A DNA stretch of 32,413 nucleotides, taken from NCBI GenBank assembly GCA_900472785.1, contig UCJH01000087.1, positions 1-32,413 on the forward strand, in the 5' to 3' direction. Of the stretch, positions 24,300 through 32,387 are shown piece by piece. Both the position numbers and the translations under genes were made by a program. Numbering within the stretch: the stretch's first letter is position 1; every line of letters starts with the position of its first letter. Below the pieces are notes generated by a model. It saw nothing but the letters and a program-made list of their open reading frames with translations, searched no databases and was not told the origin of the DNA. The stretch comes from Hyphomicrobiales bacterium. GTDB taxonomy: Bacteria > Pseudomonadota > Alphaproteobacteria > Rhizobiales > Rhizobiaceae.

Positions 24300-25441
24300 T
24301 CCGGCACCTCGGCCATCACATTGGCCAGTTCCGCAAACATGGCCCTTATCAGTGGCTTGTCGACATTCAGCGTGATGGCGATCCTTAGCCGTGCGGTTCC
24401 TTCCGGCACGGTCGGCGGGCGGATGGCGCGGATATCGAAGCCTGCGGTGCGCATGCGTTCGGCGATGCGCACGGCGCGACCGTTGTCGCCGATCATCACC
24501 GGCAATATCTGCGAGCCACTGCTGTCGCAACCAAGCGCCTCTGAAAGTTCCGCATTGGCAAAGACACGCAAAGCCGCGAAATCCCGGTGCCGGGCGGGCT
24601 CATCGACCAGCATGCGGAGCGCCTCCCGCACCGCGACCGCCATCAGCGGCGATGGCGCCGTCGCATAGATGAAACTGCGTGCCCGGTTGACCAGATAGTC
24701 GCAAAGCACCGAGCTTCCGCCCACCAGCGCACCCGATGCGCCGAGCGCCTTGCCGCAGGTATGCAACACGACGATGTTCGGCCGCGCTTCCAGATCGGCC
24801 GCCAGACCCCGGCCGTCCGGTCCGAAAACCCCGGTCGCATGCGCCTCGTCCACGATGAGGAAACCGTCATGCCGGTTGGCCAGATCAGCGAGCGCTTCAA
24901 GCGGCGCGCGGTCTCCATCCATGGAATAGAGGCTTTCGACCGCGATCCACGGATGCCCGGCTCCACCATTGCGCCGCCAATCGAGGATCGCCGCCTCGAA
25001 GGCTTCGACATCATTGTGAGCAGCGGAAACGGCCGGCGCTCGGCTTGCCTGAATGCCATCATGCACACTCGCATGAACAAGGGCGTCATGAACAATGAGG
25101 TCGCCACGCTGCGGCAGGGTCGAAAACAGAGCCATGTTGGCGGTGTAGCCGCTGCCGAAATAAAGTGCGCGCTCCGCACCGAAGAATGCGGCGGCTTCCT
25201 TTTCCAGCGCCGCATGTTCCGGATGGTTGCCACGCAGCAGGCGCGAACCGCCTGCGCCGACGGGCACACCGCGCGCAAGCGCCGCCGAGACCGCAGCCCG
25301 GATGCGGGACGCTCCGGCCAAGGCCAGATAGTCGTTCGAGGTGAAATCCGCGCCGGCCTGCGGCATCAAGCTGCGCAGCCTGCCCTTGCGCTCCAGACCG
25401 GACAGTGATTTCGCGTAGCGCTGAAGCGCCTCTGCGCTCAT
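24296..25441 (-). CDS. bioF: 8-amino-7-oxononanoate synthase
   Basis: A 381-residue PLP-dependent alpha-oxoamine synthase that condenses pimeloyl-ACP (or -CoA) with L-alanine to KAPA. Landmarks: [11 protein letters not shown] near the start, [19 protein letters not shown] (about 62-80), [20 protein letters not shown], and [16 protein letters not shown] carrying the PLP lysine. Length is near E. coli BioF (384). The ATG at 25441 overlaps the bioB stop by 4 nt. Residues about 300-340 carry the [16 protein letters not shown] segment typical of the C-terminal domain. No truncation or frameshift is seen. Confidence 0.96.
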   Translation of the reverse strand: MSAEALQRYAKSLSGLERKGRLRSLMPQAGADFTSNDYLALAGASRIRAAVSAALARGVPVGAGGSRLLRGNHPEHAALEKEAAAFFGAERALYFGSGYTANMALFSTLPQRGDLIVHDALVHASVHDGIQASRAPAVSAAHNDVEAFEAAILDWRRNGGAGHPWIAVESLYSMDGDRAPLEALADLANRHDGFLIVDEAHATGVFGPDGRGLAADLEARPNIVVLHTCGKALGASGALVGGSSVLCDYLVNRARSFIYATAPSPLMAVAVREALRMLVDEPARHRDFAALRVFANAELSEALGCDSSGSQILPVMIGDNGRAVRIAERMRTAGFDIRAIRPPTVPEGTARLRIAITLNVDKPLIRAMFAELANVMAEVPE

Positions 25442-26439
25442 TCGGCCGCACCCAGTTGCATCGGCTTCAGCCCGAGACGGCCGAACAGGGCGGCATCCTT
25501 GTCTTCGCCCGGATTATCGGCCGTCAGAAGCGTCTCGCCGACGAAGATCGAGTTTGCGCCGGCGAAAAAACAGAGCGCCTGCATCTCGTCGCTCATGTCG
25601 GTACGCCCCGCGGAGAGACGGACATGCGACCGGGGCATCAGGATGCGCGCCAAAGCGATGGTGCGGATGAAATCGATCGGATCGACCGCCGGCGCGTCGG
25701 CCAGTTTCGAGCCCGGAATCGGGATCAGCATGTTGATCGGCACGCTTTCCGGCGGCACCGGCAGGTTCGCCAGCGTCAGCAGCATGGCGATCCGGTCCTC
25801 GGTGGTCTCTCCCAGCCCAAGAATACCGCCAGCGCAGACCTTCATGCCCGCATCACGGACATTGGCCAACGTCTCCAGCCGGTCGGCGAATGTCCGCGTC
25901 GTGATGATTTCGCCGTAGAAGCGCTCCGATGTATCGACATTGTGATTGTAGTAATCGAGGCCGGCCTCGGCGAGAGCGGCACTTTGCGCCAGCGTCAGCA
26001 TGCCGAGCGTCATGCAGGTTTCCATGCCAAGCGACCGGACGCCGCGCACCATGGCCAGAACCGCCTCCATGTCGCGATCCTTGGGGCTGCGCCATGCCGC
26101 GCCCATGCAGTAACGGGTCGCACCGCCTGCCTTCGCCTTGCGCGCTTCCTCGATAACCCGCTCGACCTCCATCAGCTTGGAAGCCTTCAAACCGGTTGGC
26201 GCGTGGGCGGACTGGCTGCAATAGCCGCAATCCTCCGCACAACCGCCGGTCTTGATCGAGAGCAGCCGGCTCATCTGCACCGCATTGGGATCGAAATTTG
26301 CCCGATGAACAGAGTGCGCACGAAACAACAGATCGTTGAAGGGAAGATTATAGATTTTTTCTGCCTCCTCAACCATCCAGGCTGCACCAGTTGCACAGAA
26401 GGTGTCGGAATCGGCAGTTTCATTGATTTCGGTCAGCAT
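25438..26439 (-). CDS. bioB: Biotin synthase
   Basis: A 333-residue radical SAM enzyme that inserts sulfur into dethiobiotin. The radical SAM CxxxCxxC cluster motif is Cys67, Cys71 and Cys74 ([15 protein letters not shown]), and the sacrificial [2Fe-2S] ligands are the Cys in [21 protein letters not shown] and [12 protein letters not shown] with the Arg of RLSAGR. The ATG at 26439 has GAGGG upstream and is the first gene of bioBFDAZ. A pair of BioR boxes lies 45-75 bp upstream of its start. Length is close to E. coli BioB (346). It couples to bioF by a 4-nt overlap. Confidence 0.97.
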   Translation of the reverse strand: MLTEINETADSDTFCATGAAWMVEEAEKIYNLPFNDLLFRAHSVHRANFDPNAVQMSRLLSIKTGGCAEDCGYCSQSAHAPTGLKASKLMEVERVIEEARKAKAGGATRYCMGAAWRSPKDRDMEAVLAMVRGVRSLGMETCMTLGMLTLAQSAALAEAGLDYYNHNVDTSERFYGEIITTRTFADRLETLANVRDAGMKVCAGGILGLGETTEDRIAMLLTLANLPVPPESVPINMLIPIPGSKLADAPAVDPIDFIRTIALARILMPRSHVRLSAGRTDMSDEMQALCFFAGANSIFVGETLLTADNPGEDKDAALFGRLGLKPMQLGAAE

Positions 26440-26482
26440 TTATTCCCTCAAAGCTCCCAAACGGGTGACTGTTCCGCATCAT

Positions 26483-26512
26483 ATTATAGATATAAATTCA
26501 TATTATCTATAA
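26483..26512 (-). promoter_or_regulatory. Two BioR boxes and -10 of the bio operon
   Basis: TTATCTATAA (26503-26512) is a perfect BioR box, and TTATAGATAT (26484-26493) matches 9 of 10 bases of its inverted form. They are 19 bp apart start to start and make a palindrome with 9-bp arms. On the minus strand a perfect -10 TATAAT (plus-strand ATTATA, 26483-26488) overlaps the bioB-proximal box; no good -35 is visible. Bound BioR would block the bioBFDAZ promoter. Confidence 0.85.
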
Positions 26513-26629
26513 TTTTGGCGCGGACGCGAGGCGCCTGCTGTCCAAGCCATGCGGGGTAACCTGATTGGAACCAGGAATGACGATTGATGCCGCGGACGAA
26601 GGGATTTTGGAACCCAGGAAGGATGCTGC

Positions 26630-27298
26630 TCAGCCGACGATGGCGAAGGCCTCGCGCAGGGAACCGGATGCGCTTCTCACCGGCTTTTGGCCGATCCACT
26701 GCACATGCCGCTCCAGCACGGCGAGCGCATTGTCGACCTTTCCCTGTCGAAGGAAGCCGAGAATCGCGCGGTGATCATGGTCGGTGCGGACTTCCCAATC
26801 GGAGCGCCAGGCAGAAAACAGGAAGCGGGCACTGACGGCATGCAGGTCGTCGATGGCAGCCAGCAGGCGCGGCATGTCGCAAGGCGCCAGCAGCAGGCGG
26901 TGGAAACGGCGGTTGGCCTCTTCCCAGGAGCGGACATCACTGGAATTATCCCCGGCGACCGTCGCCTCCTCGGCCCGGTCGAGGATCGATGCCGTCAGGT
27001 GCGGCGCCGCATGGCGCAGCGCCAGAACTTCAAGCGATGCGCGCATCTGCGCGACTTCGCGCACCTCCTTCAGATCGAAGGAGGCCACCCGGACGCCGCG
27101 GCGTGGTTCGCTGACGGCAAGCCCCTGCGCCTCCAGACGGCGAAAGGCCTCGCGCACAGGCACGTGGCTCGCCCCGAATTCCTCGGCGATATGATCCTGC
27201 CGCAGCTTCGCACCGGGCTCCAGTTGACCGGTGATGATCCTGTCGGCGAGGATACGGCTGATGCGGCTTGCGATCGTGTCTTCATTCGTGGCGGCCAT
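26630..27298 (-). CDS. bioR: BioR-type GntR-family biotin repressor
   Basis: A 222-residue FadR-subfamily GntR regulator: N-terminal winged HTH (IASRISRILADRIITGQ, then LRQDHIAEEFGASHVPVREA at about 36-55), followed by an all-helical FCD effector domain from about residue 85 to the end. Rhizobial and brucellar BioR repress biotin genes through TTATCTATAA boxes. Boxes are present both before bioB and in front of this gene, supporting the assignment. The start is ATG 27298 (MAATNEDTIAS), directly before the box at 27302-27311, with no ribosome-binding site; an ATG at 27340 adds 14 unlikely residues. It lies upstream of bioB on the same strand, 190 bp away. Confidence 0.9.
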   Translation of the reverse strand: MAATNEDTIASRISRILADRIITGQLEPGAKLRQDHIAEEFGASHVPVREAFRRLEAQGLAVSEPRRGVRVASFDLKEVREVAQMRASLEVLALRHAAPHLTASILDRAEEATVAGDNSSDVRSWEEANRRFHRLLLAPCDMPRLLAAIDDLHAVSARFLFSAWRSDWEVRTDHDHRAILGFLRQGKVDNALAVLERHVQWIGQKPVRSASGSLREAFAIVG

Positions 27299-27301
27299 GC
27301 A

Positions 27302-27311
27302 GCATAGATAA
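27302..27311 (-). promoter_or_regulatory. BioR autoregulatory box in front of bioR
   Basis: TTATCTATGC on the minus strand matches 8 of 10 bases of the BioR box. It sits 3 bp before the bioR ATG. A -35-like TCGACA lies 17 bp upstream of TATCTA, so the box overlaps the -10 region and transcription would begin close to the ATG. This implies negative autoregulation. Confidence 0.6.
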
Positions 27312-27616
27312 TTTGCGCCGCCGACCCTGTCGAGCCTCATCGTCTGGACAGAGCGCCGATCGTTTCGGTTTCACCCACAACAGCACAGGATTTCCGTGGT
27401 AAAAATAGAGCAATGGCCCGGATGCGCGCACGCAGGACGAACTTTCTGTCGTGGGGCAAGGACCGCGCCATCGCGCCCAATGCCTCGAAGACCCCGATCG
27501 AACACCGCGTGCGCGGTTTTGAAGTCGCCACCAGCGTCGGTGTGATATTCCATGCAATCCCCGCATGGGCTTTCGGGTGCAAACGGGGTAGTTTTGCATG
27601 CCAGCAGGGAGGCACT

Positions 27617-28522
27617 ATGAGCGAAACACGCCGCAAGCTGACGACCATCTTCTGCGCCGATGTCCAGGACTATACGCGTCTGATGGGCGCGGACGAAGAA
27701 GGCACATTGGCGATGCTGAAGCGATATCGGGATTTGATGTCGCGCCTCATCGCTTCCCATGGCGGACGGGTGGTCAACACCTGGGGCGATGGCTTGATCG
27801 CCGAATTCCCGAGTGTCGTGGAGGCCGTGCGTGCGGCCGTTGATGTTCAAAACGAGCTGTCGGGCATGAACACCGTGCGCCCTGCGGAAGCGCGCATGCT
27901 GTTTCGAATTGGTATCAACCTCGGCGATGTTATCGTCGATGGCGACGATCTCTACGGGGACGGCGTTAATATTGCTGCCCGTCTGCAAACCTCGGCAACC
28001 GCGGGCGGCATCGTGATATCCAGCACCGTTTACGATCAAGTCCGAAACAAGATTTCGGTCGGGTTCGATTTTCTCGGACATTTGACGATCAAGAACGTCA
28101 CGGATGGCGTTCCGAGTTATGCGATACGCATCGGTGCCGACGGCAACAAGGCGGAAAGGCCACCGGCCGCTCCGCATTCTCTCTCGGCCGCTCCTTTGAA
28201 CGCCGCTTCTAAAGTCCCCTGGCGCATGCAGAAGACACTCGGCCTTGTCGCACTGATTGCGACGACCTTGGTCGCCATCAATATCCTGTCCTGGCGCGGC
28301 GTCTTCTGGGCCGGCTGGCCGCTTCTGGCGCTTGGATTTCTGCTGTCGATGACATGGGTTCGGACCCAGAACAAGATCGACCAGCGCATTGCCGCCTTTT
28401 CCGTTACCGGGATCACATTGGTTTTGATCAATTTCCTGGCCTGGAACGGCGTCTTCTGGGCGATATGGCCGATCCTTGCGCTTACCGTAGCAGCGTCTCT
28501 GCGATGGCTGATGCGCAAATGA
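27617..28522 (+). CDS. Class III adenylate/guanylate cyclase with duplicated 2TM tail
   Basis: A 301-residue protein. Residues about 5-175 are a class III cyclase domain: the first metal Asp in TIFCADVQDYTRLMG, the second in VVNTWGDGLIAEF, and the transition-state Asn/Arg in GDGVNIAARLQT. After a Pro/Ala-rich linker come two tandem copies of a roughly 47-residue, two-helix membrane module with the shared motif W-x-GVFWA-x-WP-x-LAL (about 213-250 and 262-300). The cyclase is therefore N-terminal and cytoplasmic, anchored by four C-terminal helices. The start is ATG 27617, with AGGGAGG 6 nt upstream. Rhizobial genomes carry many class III cyclases; whether this one makes cAMP or cGMP is not shown. 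Confidence 0.88.
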   Translation: MSETRRKLTTIFCADVQDYTRLMGADEEGTLAMLKRYRDLMSRLIASHGGRVVNTWGDGLIAEFPSVVEAVRAAVDVQNELSGMNTVRPAEARMLFRIGINLGDVIVDGDDLYGDGVNIAARLQTSATAGGIVISSTVYDQVRNKISVGFDFLGHLTIKNVTDGVPSYAIRIGADGNKAERPPAAPHSLSAAPLNAASKVPWRMQKTLGLVALIATTLVAINILSWRGVFWAGWPLLALGFLLSMTWVRTQNKIDQRIAAFSVTGITLVLINFLAWNGVFWAIWPILALTVAASLRWLMRK

Positions 28523-28598
28523 GGGGTGGTCCAGGCGCAGTCACCATCAGCTTGAACAACCAGTTTCTCCCGTCAGTTCAAGGAGCATCCGAATTCTT

Positions 28599-29774
28599 AT
28601 GAGCAATCTCCACCGCCGCTTTCCCTGCATCCCCGATATGGAAGCCGCCGCCGCCCGGCGTATGCCGGGGTTCGTGCATGACTATCTGATCGGCGGCCTT
28701 GGCCGGGAAAGCAGCGTCCGGCGCAACGCGGCGAACCTTGATGCGGTCGAGCTGATGCCACGATACCTGTCGGAGGCCCCATCTCCGGATCTGAGCGTCA
28801 TCCTTTTCGGCAAGCGCTTCGATGCCCCGTTCGGCGTCGCGCCGCTCGGGCTTGCCGGCCTGCTCTGGCCGGGCTGCGAAGTGCCGTTGGGGCAGGCCGC
28901 AAAAGAGCACAATATTCCGCATGTGCTCTCGACCTTCGCCAACCGGTCGATGGAAACCATAGGCCCCATCGTCGGCGACAATGGCTGGTTCCAGTTCTAT
29001 CCACCAAACGACCCGGCGATGGAAAGCGACATGATCGCGCGGGCAAGACGGGCCGGCTACGAAACACTGGTGCTGACCGTCGATATCCCGGCCCCCACCC
29101 GCCGCGAGCGCGATATCCGCAACGGCATGTCGGTGCCGCCGATCCTCGATGCGCGCACCCTTTTCCAGATCGCGACCCATCCGCATTGGGCACGCCACGT
29201 GCTGCGCCACGGCATTCCCGATTTCGAGAATCTTTCGCCCTATTACCCGAAAGGCGCGTCCCTGAAAGAATCCGCGGCGTTCGTCGGCCGGGTCATGACC
29301 GGTCATCTCGGCGCCGATCGCGTGCGCCGCATCCGCGATGCCTGGAAGGGCCGGATGCTGGTCAAGGGCGTGCTGGATGTGTCCGAGGCGCAGGCTTATA
29401 TGGTGCTGGGCGCCGATGGCCTGATCGTCTCCAACCATGGCGGCCGCCAGCTCGATGCGGCGCCGACGGCGGTATCCGTCCTGCCCGGCATCCGCCGAAC
29501 GCTCGGTCCCGACGTGCCGATCCTCGCCGATGGCGGCATCCGTTCGGGTCTCGATATCGCCCGTATGCTGGCGCTCGGCGCCGATGCCGTGCTGCTCGGC
29601 CGGCCCTTCGTCTTCGCCGGCGCGGCGATCGGCGCTGAAGGCGGCGACCATCTGATGACCATCCTCAAGGCCGAACTGTCCGGCGCCATGGCGCAGCTCG
29701 GCTGCAGGACGGTCGCTGATCTGCCGTCCTTCCTTCACGCGCCTCGGCAAATCGATCCCGAGATTCGGTCGTGA
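28599..29774 (+). CDS. FMN-dependent alpha-hydroxy-acid dehydrogenase (L-lactate dehydrogenase/glycolate oxidase type)
   Basis: A 391-residue TIM-barrel flavoenzyme oxidising L-2-hydroxy acids such as L-lactate, glycolate or mandelate to the oxo acid. Active-site signature residues are present: Tyr29 region (FVHDYLIGG), Tyr134 in WFQFYPP, VDIPAPTRRERDIRNG (161-176), Lys256 in LVKGVL, and the catalytic His280 with Arg283 in SNHGGRQLDAAP. The SNHGGRQ box is the family hallmark. The ATG at 28599 is preceded by AAGGAG. The substrate cannot be decided; L-lactate is attractive because RhaD in the same window can produce it, but no coregulation is visible. No other dehydrogenase subunit is nearby. 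Confidence 0.9.
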   Translation: MSNLHRRFPCIPDMEAAAARRMPGFVHDYLIGGLGRESSVRRNAANLDAVELMPRYLSEAPSPDLSVILFGKRFDAPFGVAPLGLAGLLWPGCEVPLGQAAKEHNIPHVLSTFANRSMETIGPIVGDNGWFQFYPPNDPAMESDMIARARRAGYETLVLTVDIPAPTRRERDIRNGMSVPPILDARTLFQIATHPHWARHVLRHGIPDFENLSPYYPKGASLKESAAFVGRVMTGHLGADRVRRIRDAWKGRMLVKGVLDVSEAQAYMVLGADGLIVSNHGGRQLDAAPTAVSVLPGIRRTLGPDVPILADGGIRSGLDIARMLALGADAVLLGRPFVFAGAAIGAEGGDHLMTILKAELSGAMAQLGCRTVADLPSFLHAPRQIDPEIRS

Positions 29775-30029
29775 CAAGGACAAGGAGCGCTTCGGTCGGT
29801 GCGCGAAGGGCGTGCGATGGACCAGCGACCGCCAGGCATCGTCGATCTCGACATCGGTGTCGAGCCAATTGCGCCACAGTTTGACATCCTCTCAAAGGGT
29901 GGCAAATATGCTCTGGCGTAAAGTGTTTGCAGGCTCCTGAAATTCACGACTCCGCAACCCAAAAAGCTCGGCGCCTTTGCCGAGGCACTTTCTCCTTCAT
30001 TCAGGTTTCCAATCCGGGATGGTCCATCC
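29775..30029. other. Gap with a possible coding remnant on the minus strand
   Basis: About 255 bp. On the minus strand, after a stop, one frame reads EDVKLWRNWLDTDVEIDDAW and on to SLVHRTPFAHRP (about 29792-29891). This looks more protein-like than its neighbours but has no start or ribosome site. It might be a degraded gene; I cannot name it. A 34-codon plus-strand ORF in the same place is less convincing. Confidence 0.3.
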
Positions 30030-30365
30030 ATGACTGATTCAAACACACAGGCGAAGGCACCGATCGCTCTGGCGGCGGTTTCCGGCTACTTGATCCTTCG
30101 GTGTTTGTGGCGGGTGTTCATCCCGGCCACTGAATATTCCCTTCCGCCATGGCCCCTTTTGTCGATCATCTTCGACATCCTCGTGATGATCAGCCTCTTC
30201 ATTCTCAAACCGCAGGTTCCATCAGGCGGCCCAGATGCCCCGATCCATGTCCGCTATGCCACCCCGCTTTTCATCGGCGGCATCGTGGCGACGGCAATCA
30301 TGGTGCTTATCCGGTTTTCAAGCGATAGCGGGTGGTGGACCGGGCATCTCATGTACGGCTTCTAG
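30030..30365 (+). CDS. Hypothetical membrane protein, 111 aa
   Basis: A 111-residue protein with three predicted membrane helices (about 12-28, 44-59 and 78-95) separated by a Pro-rich loop (PQVPSGGPDAPIH). A short polar N-terminus (MTDSNTQAKA) precedes the first helix. The last residues (GWWTGHLMYGF) are aromatic. No family is recognised. The ATG lies in a GGATGGTCCATCC palindrome and lacks a strong ribosome site. It is followed by a 175-bp gap and the gamma-glutamyltransferase gene on the same strand. Confidence 0.65.
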   Translation: MTDSNTQAKAPIALAAVSGYLILRCLWRVFIPATEYSLPPWPLLSIIFDILVMISLFILKPQVPSGGPDAPIHVRYATPLFIGGIVATAIMVLIRFSSDSGWWTGHLMYGF

Positions 30366-30540
30366 GAGGACAAACCGTATCGCAACCGCTGAAGGACGCC
30401 GATCGCCAAGACGGCAGGAAGTCTTGCAAGTTGCAGCAATCAGCTGCAAGCATCGCTGCGATCATGCAATTCCAGGGTAGCATCCGTGGGCGTTCTCAGC
30501 AAAGATGCGCGTCGAACGTCTTGAAACAGGAGGACACTGC
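30366..30540. other. Leader region of the gamma-glutamyltransferase gene with small palindromes
   Basis: Contains three consecutive palindromes: CTTGCAAG (30423-30430), TTGCAGC/GCTGCAA with a 5-nt loop (30431-30449) and ATCG/CGAT with a 3-nt spacer (30452-30462). The gene's AGGAGG ribosome site follows at 30528-30533. These may be operator half-sites or RNA structure; no coding sequence is supported. Confidence 0.35.
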
Positions 30541-32286
30541 ATGTCGCCCGTTGCCCGGAATGTCGCCCGCCTCACCCTGTCCATTGCCCTCGTCCTGCCG
30601 CCTCTGTGGCCAGCCTTTGCCGCGTCGCCGGAGCCGGTCAAGGCCGAGCATGGCATGGTCGTCACCGCCCAGCACCTGGCGTCCGATGTCGGCGTCGAAG
30701 TGTTGAAGAAGGGGGGAAATGCCGTCGATGCCGCGATCGCCGTCGGCTATGTGTTGGCCGTGACCTATCCGACCGCCGGCAATATCGGCGGCGGCGGCTT
30801 CATGACCATCCGGCTGAAGGACGGCACCACGACCTTTCTCGATTTTCGCGAACGCGCCCCGCTTGCGTCCACCAAGACCATGTATCTCGATGCCAAGGGC
30901 GATATCGTCAAGGGGCTGAGCACTGACGGCTACCTCGCCGTGGGCGTTCCCGGTTCCGTCGCCGGTTTTGAAGCCGCACGGATCAAATATGGCACGCAGT
31001 CGCGCGAGGACCTGATGGCGCCGGCCATTCGGTTTGCGAAAGACGGGTTCGTACTGGAACAGGGCGACGTCATTTCGCTGAAAGGCGGCGCAAAAAAGCT
31101 GGCAAAGGACAAGGTGGCTGCGTCGATTTTCCTGAAGCCCGACGGCAAGACCTATGAGGCCGGCGAACGGCTCGTGCAGCCGGATCTCGCGGCAAGCCTG
31201 TCGGCGATTTCAGAGAAAGGCCCGGACGCTTTCTACAAGGGTGTCATCGCGGATGCCATCGTCAAGGCCAGCGGCGAGAAGGGCGGCGTGCTCGCAAAAG
31301 CGGATTTCGAGCAATATGCGGTGCGCGAATTGCAGCCCATCACCTGCAATTACCGCGGCTACGAGATCGTTTCCTCGCCACCGCCCAGCTCCGGCGGCGT
31401 CATTATCTGCGAAATCCTCAATGTGCTGGAAGGCTATCCACTCTCCTATCTCGGTTACGGTTCGGCGGAGACCGTGCATGTCATGGTGGAGGCGATGCGC
31501 CATGCCTATGTGGATCGCAACTCGGCGCTCGGCGATCCGGATTTCGTCGAAAACCCCGTCGAAAAATTCACCGACAAGGCCTATGCCAAGGAAATCCGCG
31601 AGAAAATCAGCCCGTTCAAGGCCGGCGTCTCGCAGGAGCTGATGCCGAAGGGCATGGGTGAAAGCACAGAGACGACGCATTATTCCATCGTCGACGACGC
31701 CGGCAATGCGGTCGCCGTCACCTATACGCTGAACGGCTCCTTCGGTGCCGGCATCGTCGCGCCCGGCACCGGCATCCTGCTCAACAACGAGATGGATGAT
31801 TTCACCGCCAAACCCGGCACGCCGAACCTTTACGGGCTTGTGCAGGGCGAGGCCAACGCGATCGAACCGAAGAAGACGCCGCTGTCTTCGATGAGCCCAA
31901 CAATCGTCTCGAAGGACGGCAAGCCCTTCATGGTGATCGGCAGCCCCGGCGGCGCGCGCATCATCACCATCACGCTCGAAGCCATCATCAATGTCGTCGA
32001 TCACGGCATGAACATTCAGGAAGCGATCGACGCGCCGCGCATCCACCACCAATGGTTGCCGGACAAGGTTTATATGGAGCCTTACGCCCTTTCGGTCGAT
32101 ACACGGCGCGTGCTCTCGGAGATGGGCCACGACGTGGAGATCGACAAAAGCTGGTCGATCTGGGGCCAGGCAGCCGGCATTATCGTCGGCGGCAAGAGCC
32201 TGGCGGACATCGAAAAGGGTGGCGGCGCCCGCTACTCCGGCGCCATCGACAGCCGCGCAGCTTCTGGAGCCGCGCGGGGATATTGA
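30541..32286 (+). CDS. ggt: Gamma-glutamyltransferase (periplasmic, Ntn hydrolase)
   Basis: A 581-residue GGT proenzyme. A signal peptide (MSPVARNVARLTLSIALVLP, cleaved near AFA|ASPEP) sends it to the periplasm. The proenzyme self-cleaves before the catalytic Thr379 (ESTETTHYS) into large and small subunits. Other landmarks: Arg103 in DFRERAP, AGNIGGGGFM (79-88), the NEMDDFTAKPGTPNLYG lid-loop region, PLSSMSPTI and GSPGGARI. The presence of the lid loop makes it E. coli-like rather than B. subtilis-like. It hydrolyses or transfers gamma-glutamyl groups from glutathione and related peptides. The start is ATG 30541 with AGGAGG 7 nt upstream; an ATG at 30505 gives a leader that would spoil the signal peptide. 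Confidence 0.95.
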   Translation: MSPVARNVARLTLSIALVLPPLWPAFAASPEPVKAEHGMVVTAQHLASDVGVEVLKKGGNAVDAAIAVGYVLAVTYPTAGNIGGGGFMTIRLKDGTTTFLDFRERAPLASTKTMYLDAKGDIVKGLSTDGYLAVGVPGSVAGFEAARIKYGTQSREDLMAPAIRFAKDGFVLEQGDVISLKGGAKKLAKDKVAASIFLKPDGKTYEAGERLVQPDLAASLSAISEKGPDAFYKGVIADAIVKASGEKGGVLAKADFEQYAVRELQPITCNYRGYEIVSSPPPSSGGVIICEILNVLEGYPLSYLGYGSAETVHVMVEAMRHAYVDRNSALGDPDFVENPVEKFTDKAYAKEIREKISPFKAGVSQELMPKGMGESTETTHYSIVDDAGNAVAVTYTLNGSFGAGIVAPGTGILLNNEMDDFTAKPGTPNLYGLVQGEANAIEPKKTPLSSMSPTIVSKDGKPFMVIGSPGGARIITITLEAIINVVDHGMNIQEAIDAPRIHHQWLPDKVYMEPYALSVDTRRVLSEMGHDVEIDKSWSIWGQAAGIIVGGKSLADIEKGGGARYSGAIDSRAASGAARGY

Positions 32287-32325
32287 CTGTTCAGAGTGTC
32301 CGGCAATTGCCTTGATGGGCATGCA

Positions 32326-32356
32326 AAAACCCGGTCGCAGGGAACGACCGGGTTTT
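32326..32356 (+). terminator. Hairpin terminator after ggt
   Basis: AAAACCCGGTCG (32326-32337) pairs with CGACCGGGTTTT (32345-32356), a 12-bp stem with a 7-nt loop, 39 bp after the ggt stop. Its symmetric A/T ends would serve both ggt and the convergent gene entering from the right. Confidence 0.7.
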
Positions 32357-32387
32357 CGGGAAGGTCAGTTCGTCGGATGGGTCCGGC

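Noticed and set aside
28578-29783. Minus-strand 401-residue ORF over the FMN enzyme
   Set aside because: Antisense shadow; the plus strand has the complete SNHGGRQ-family enzyme.
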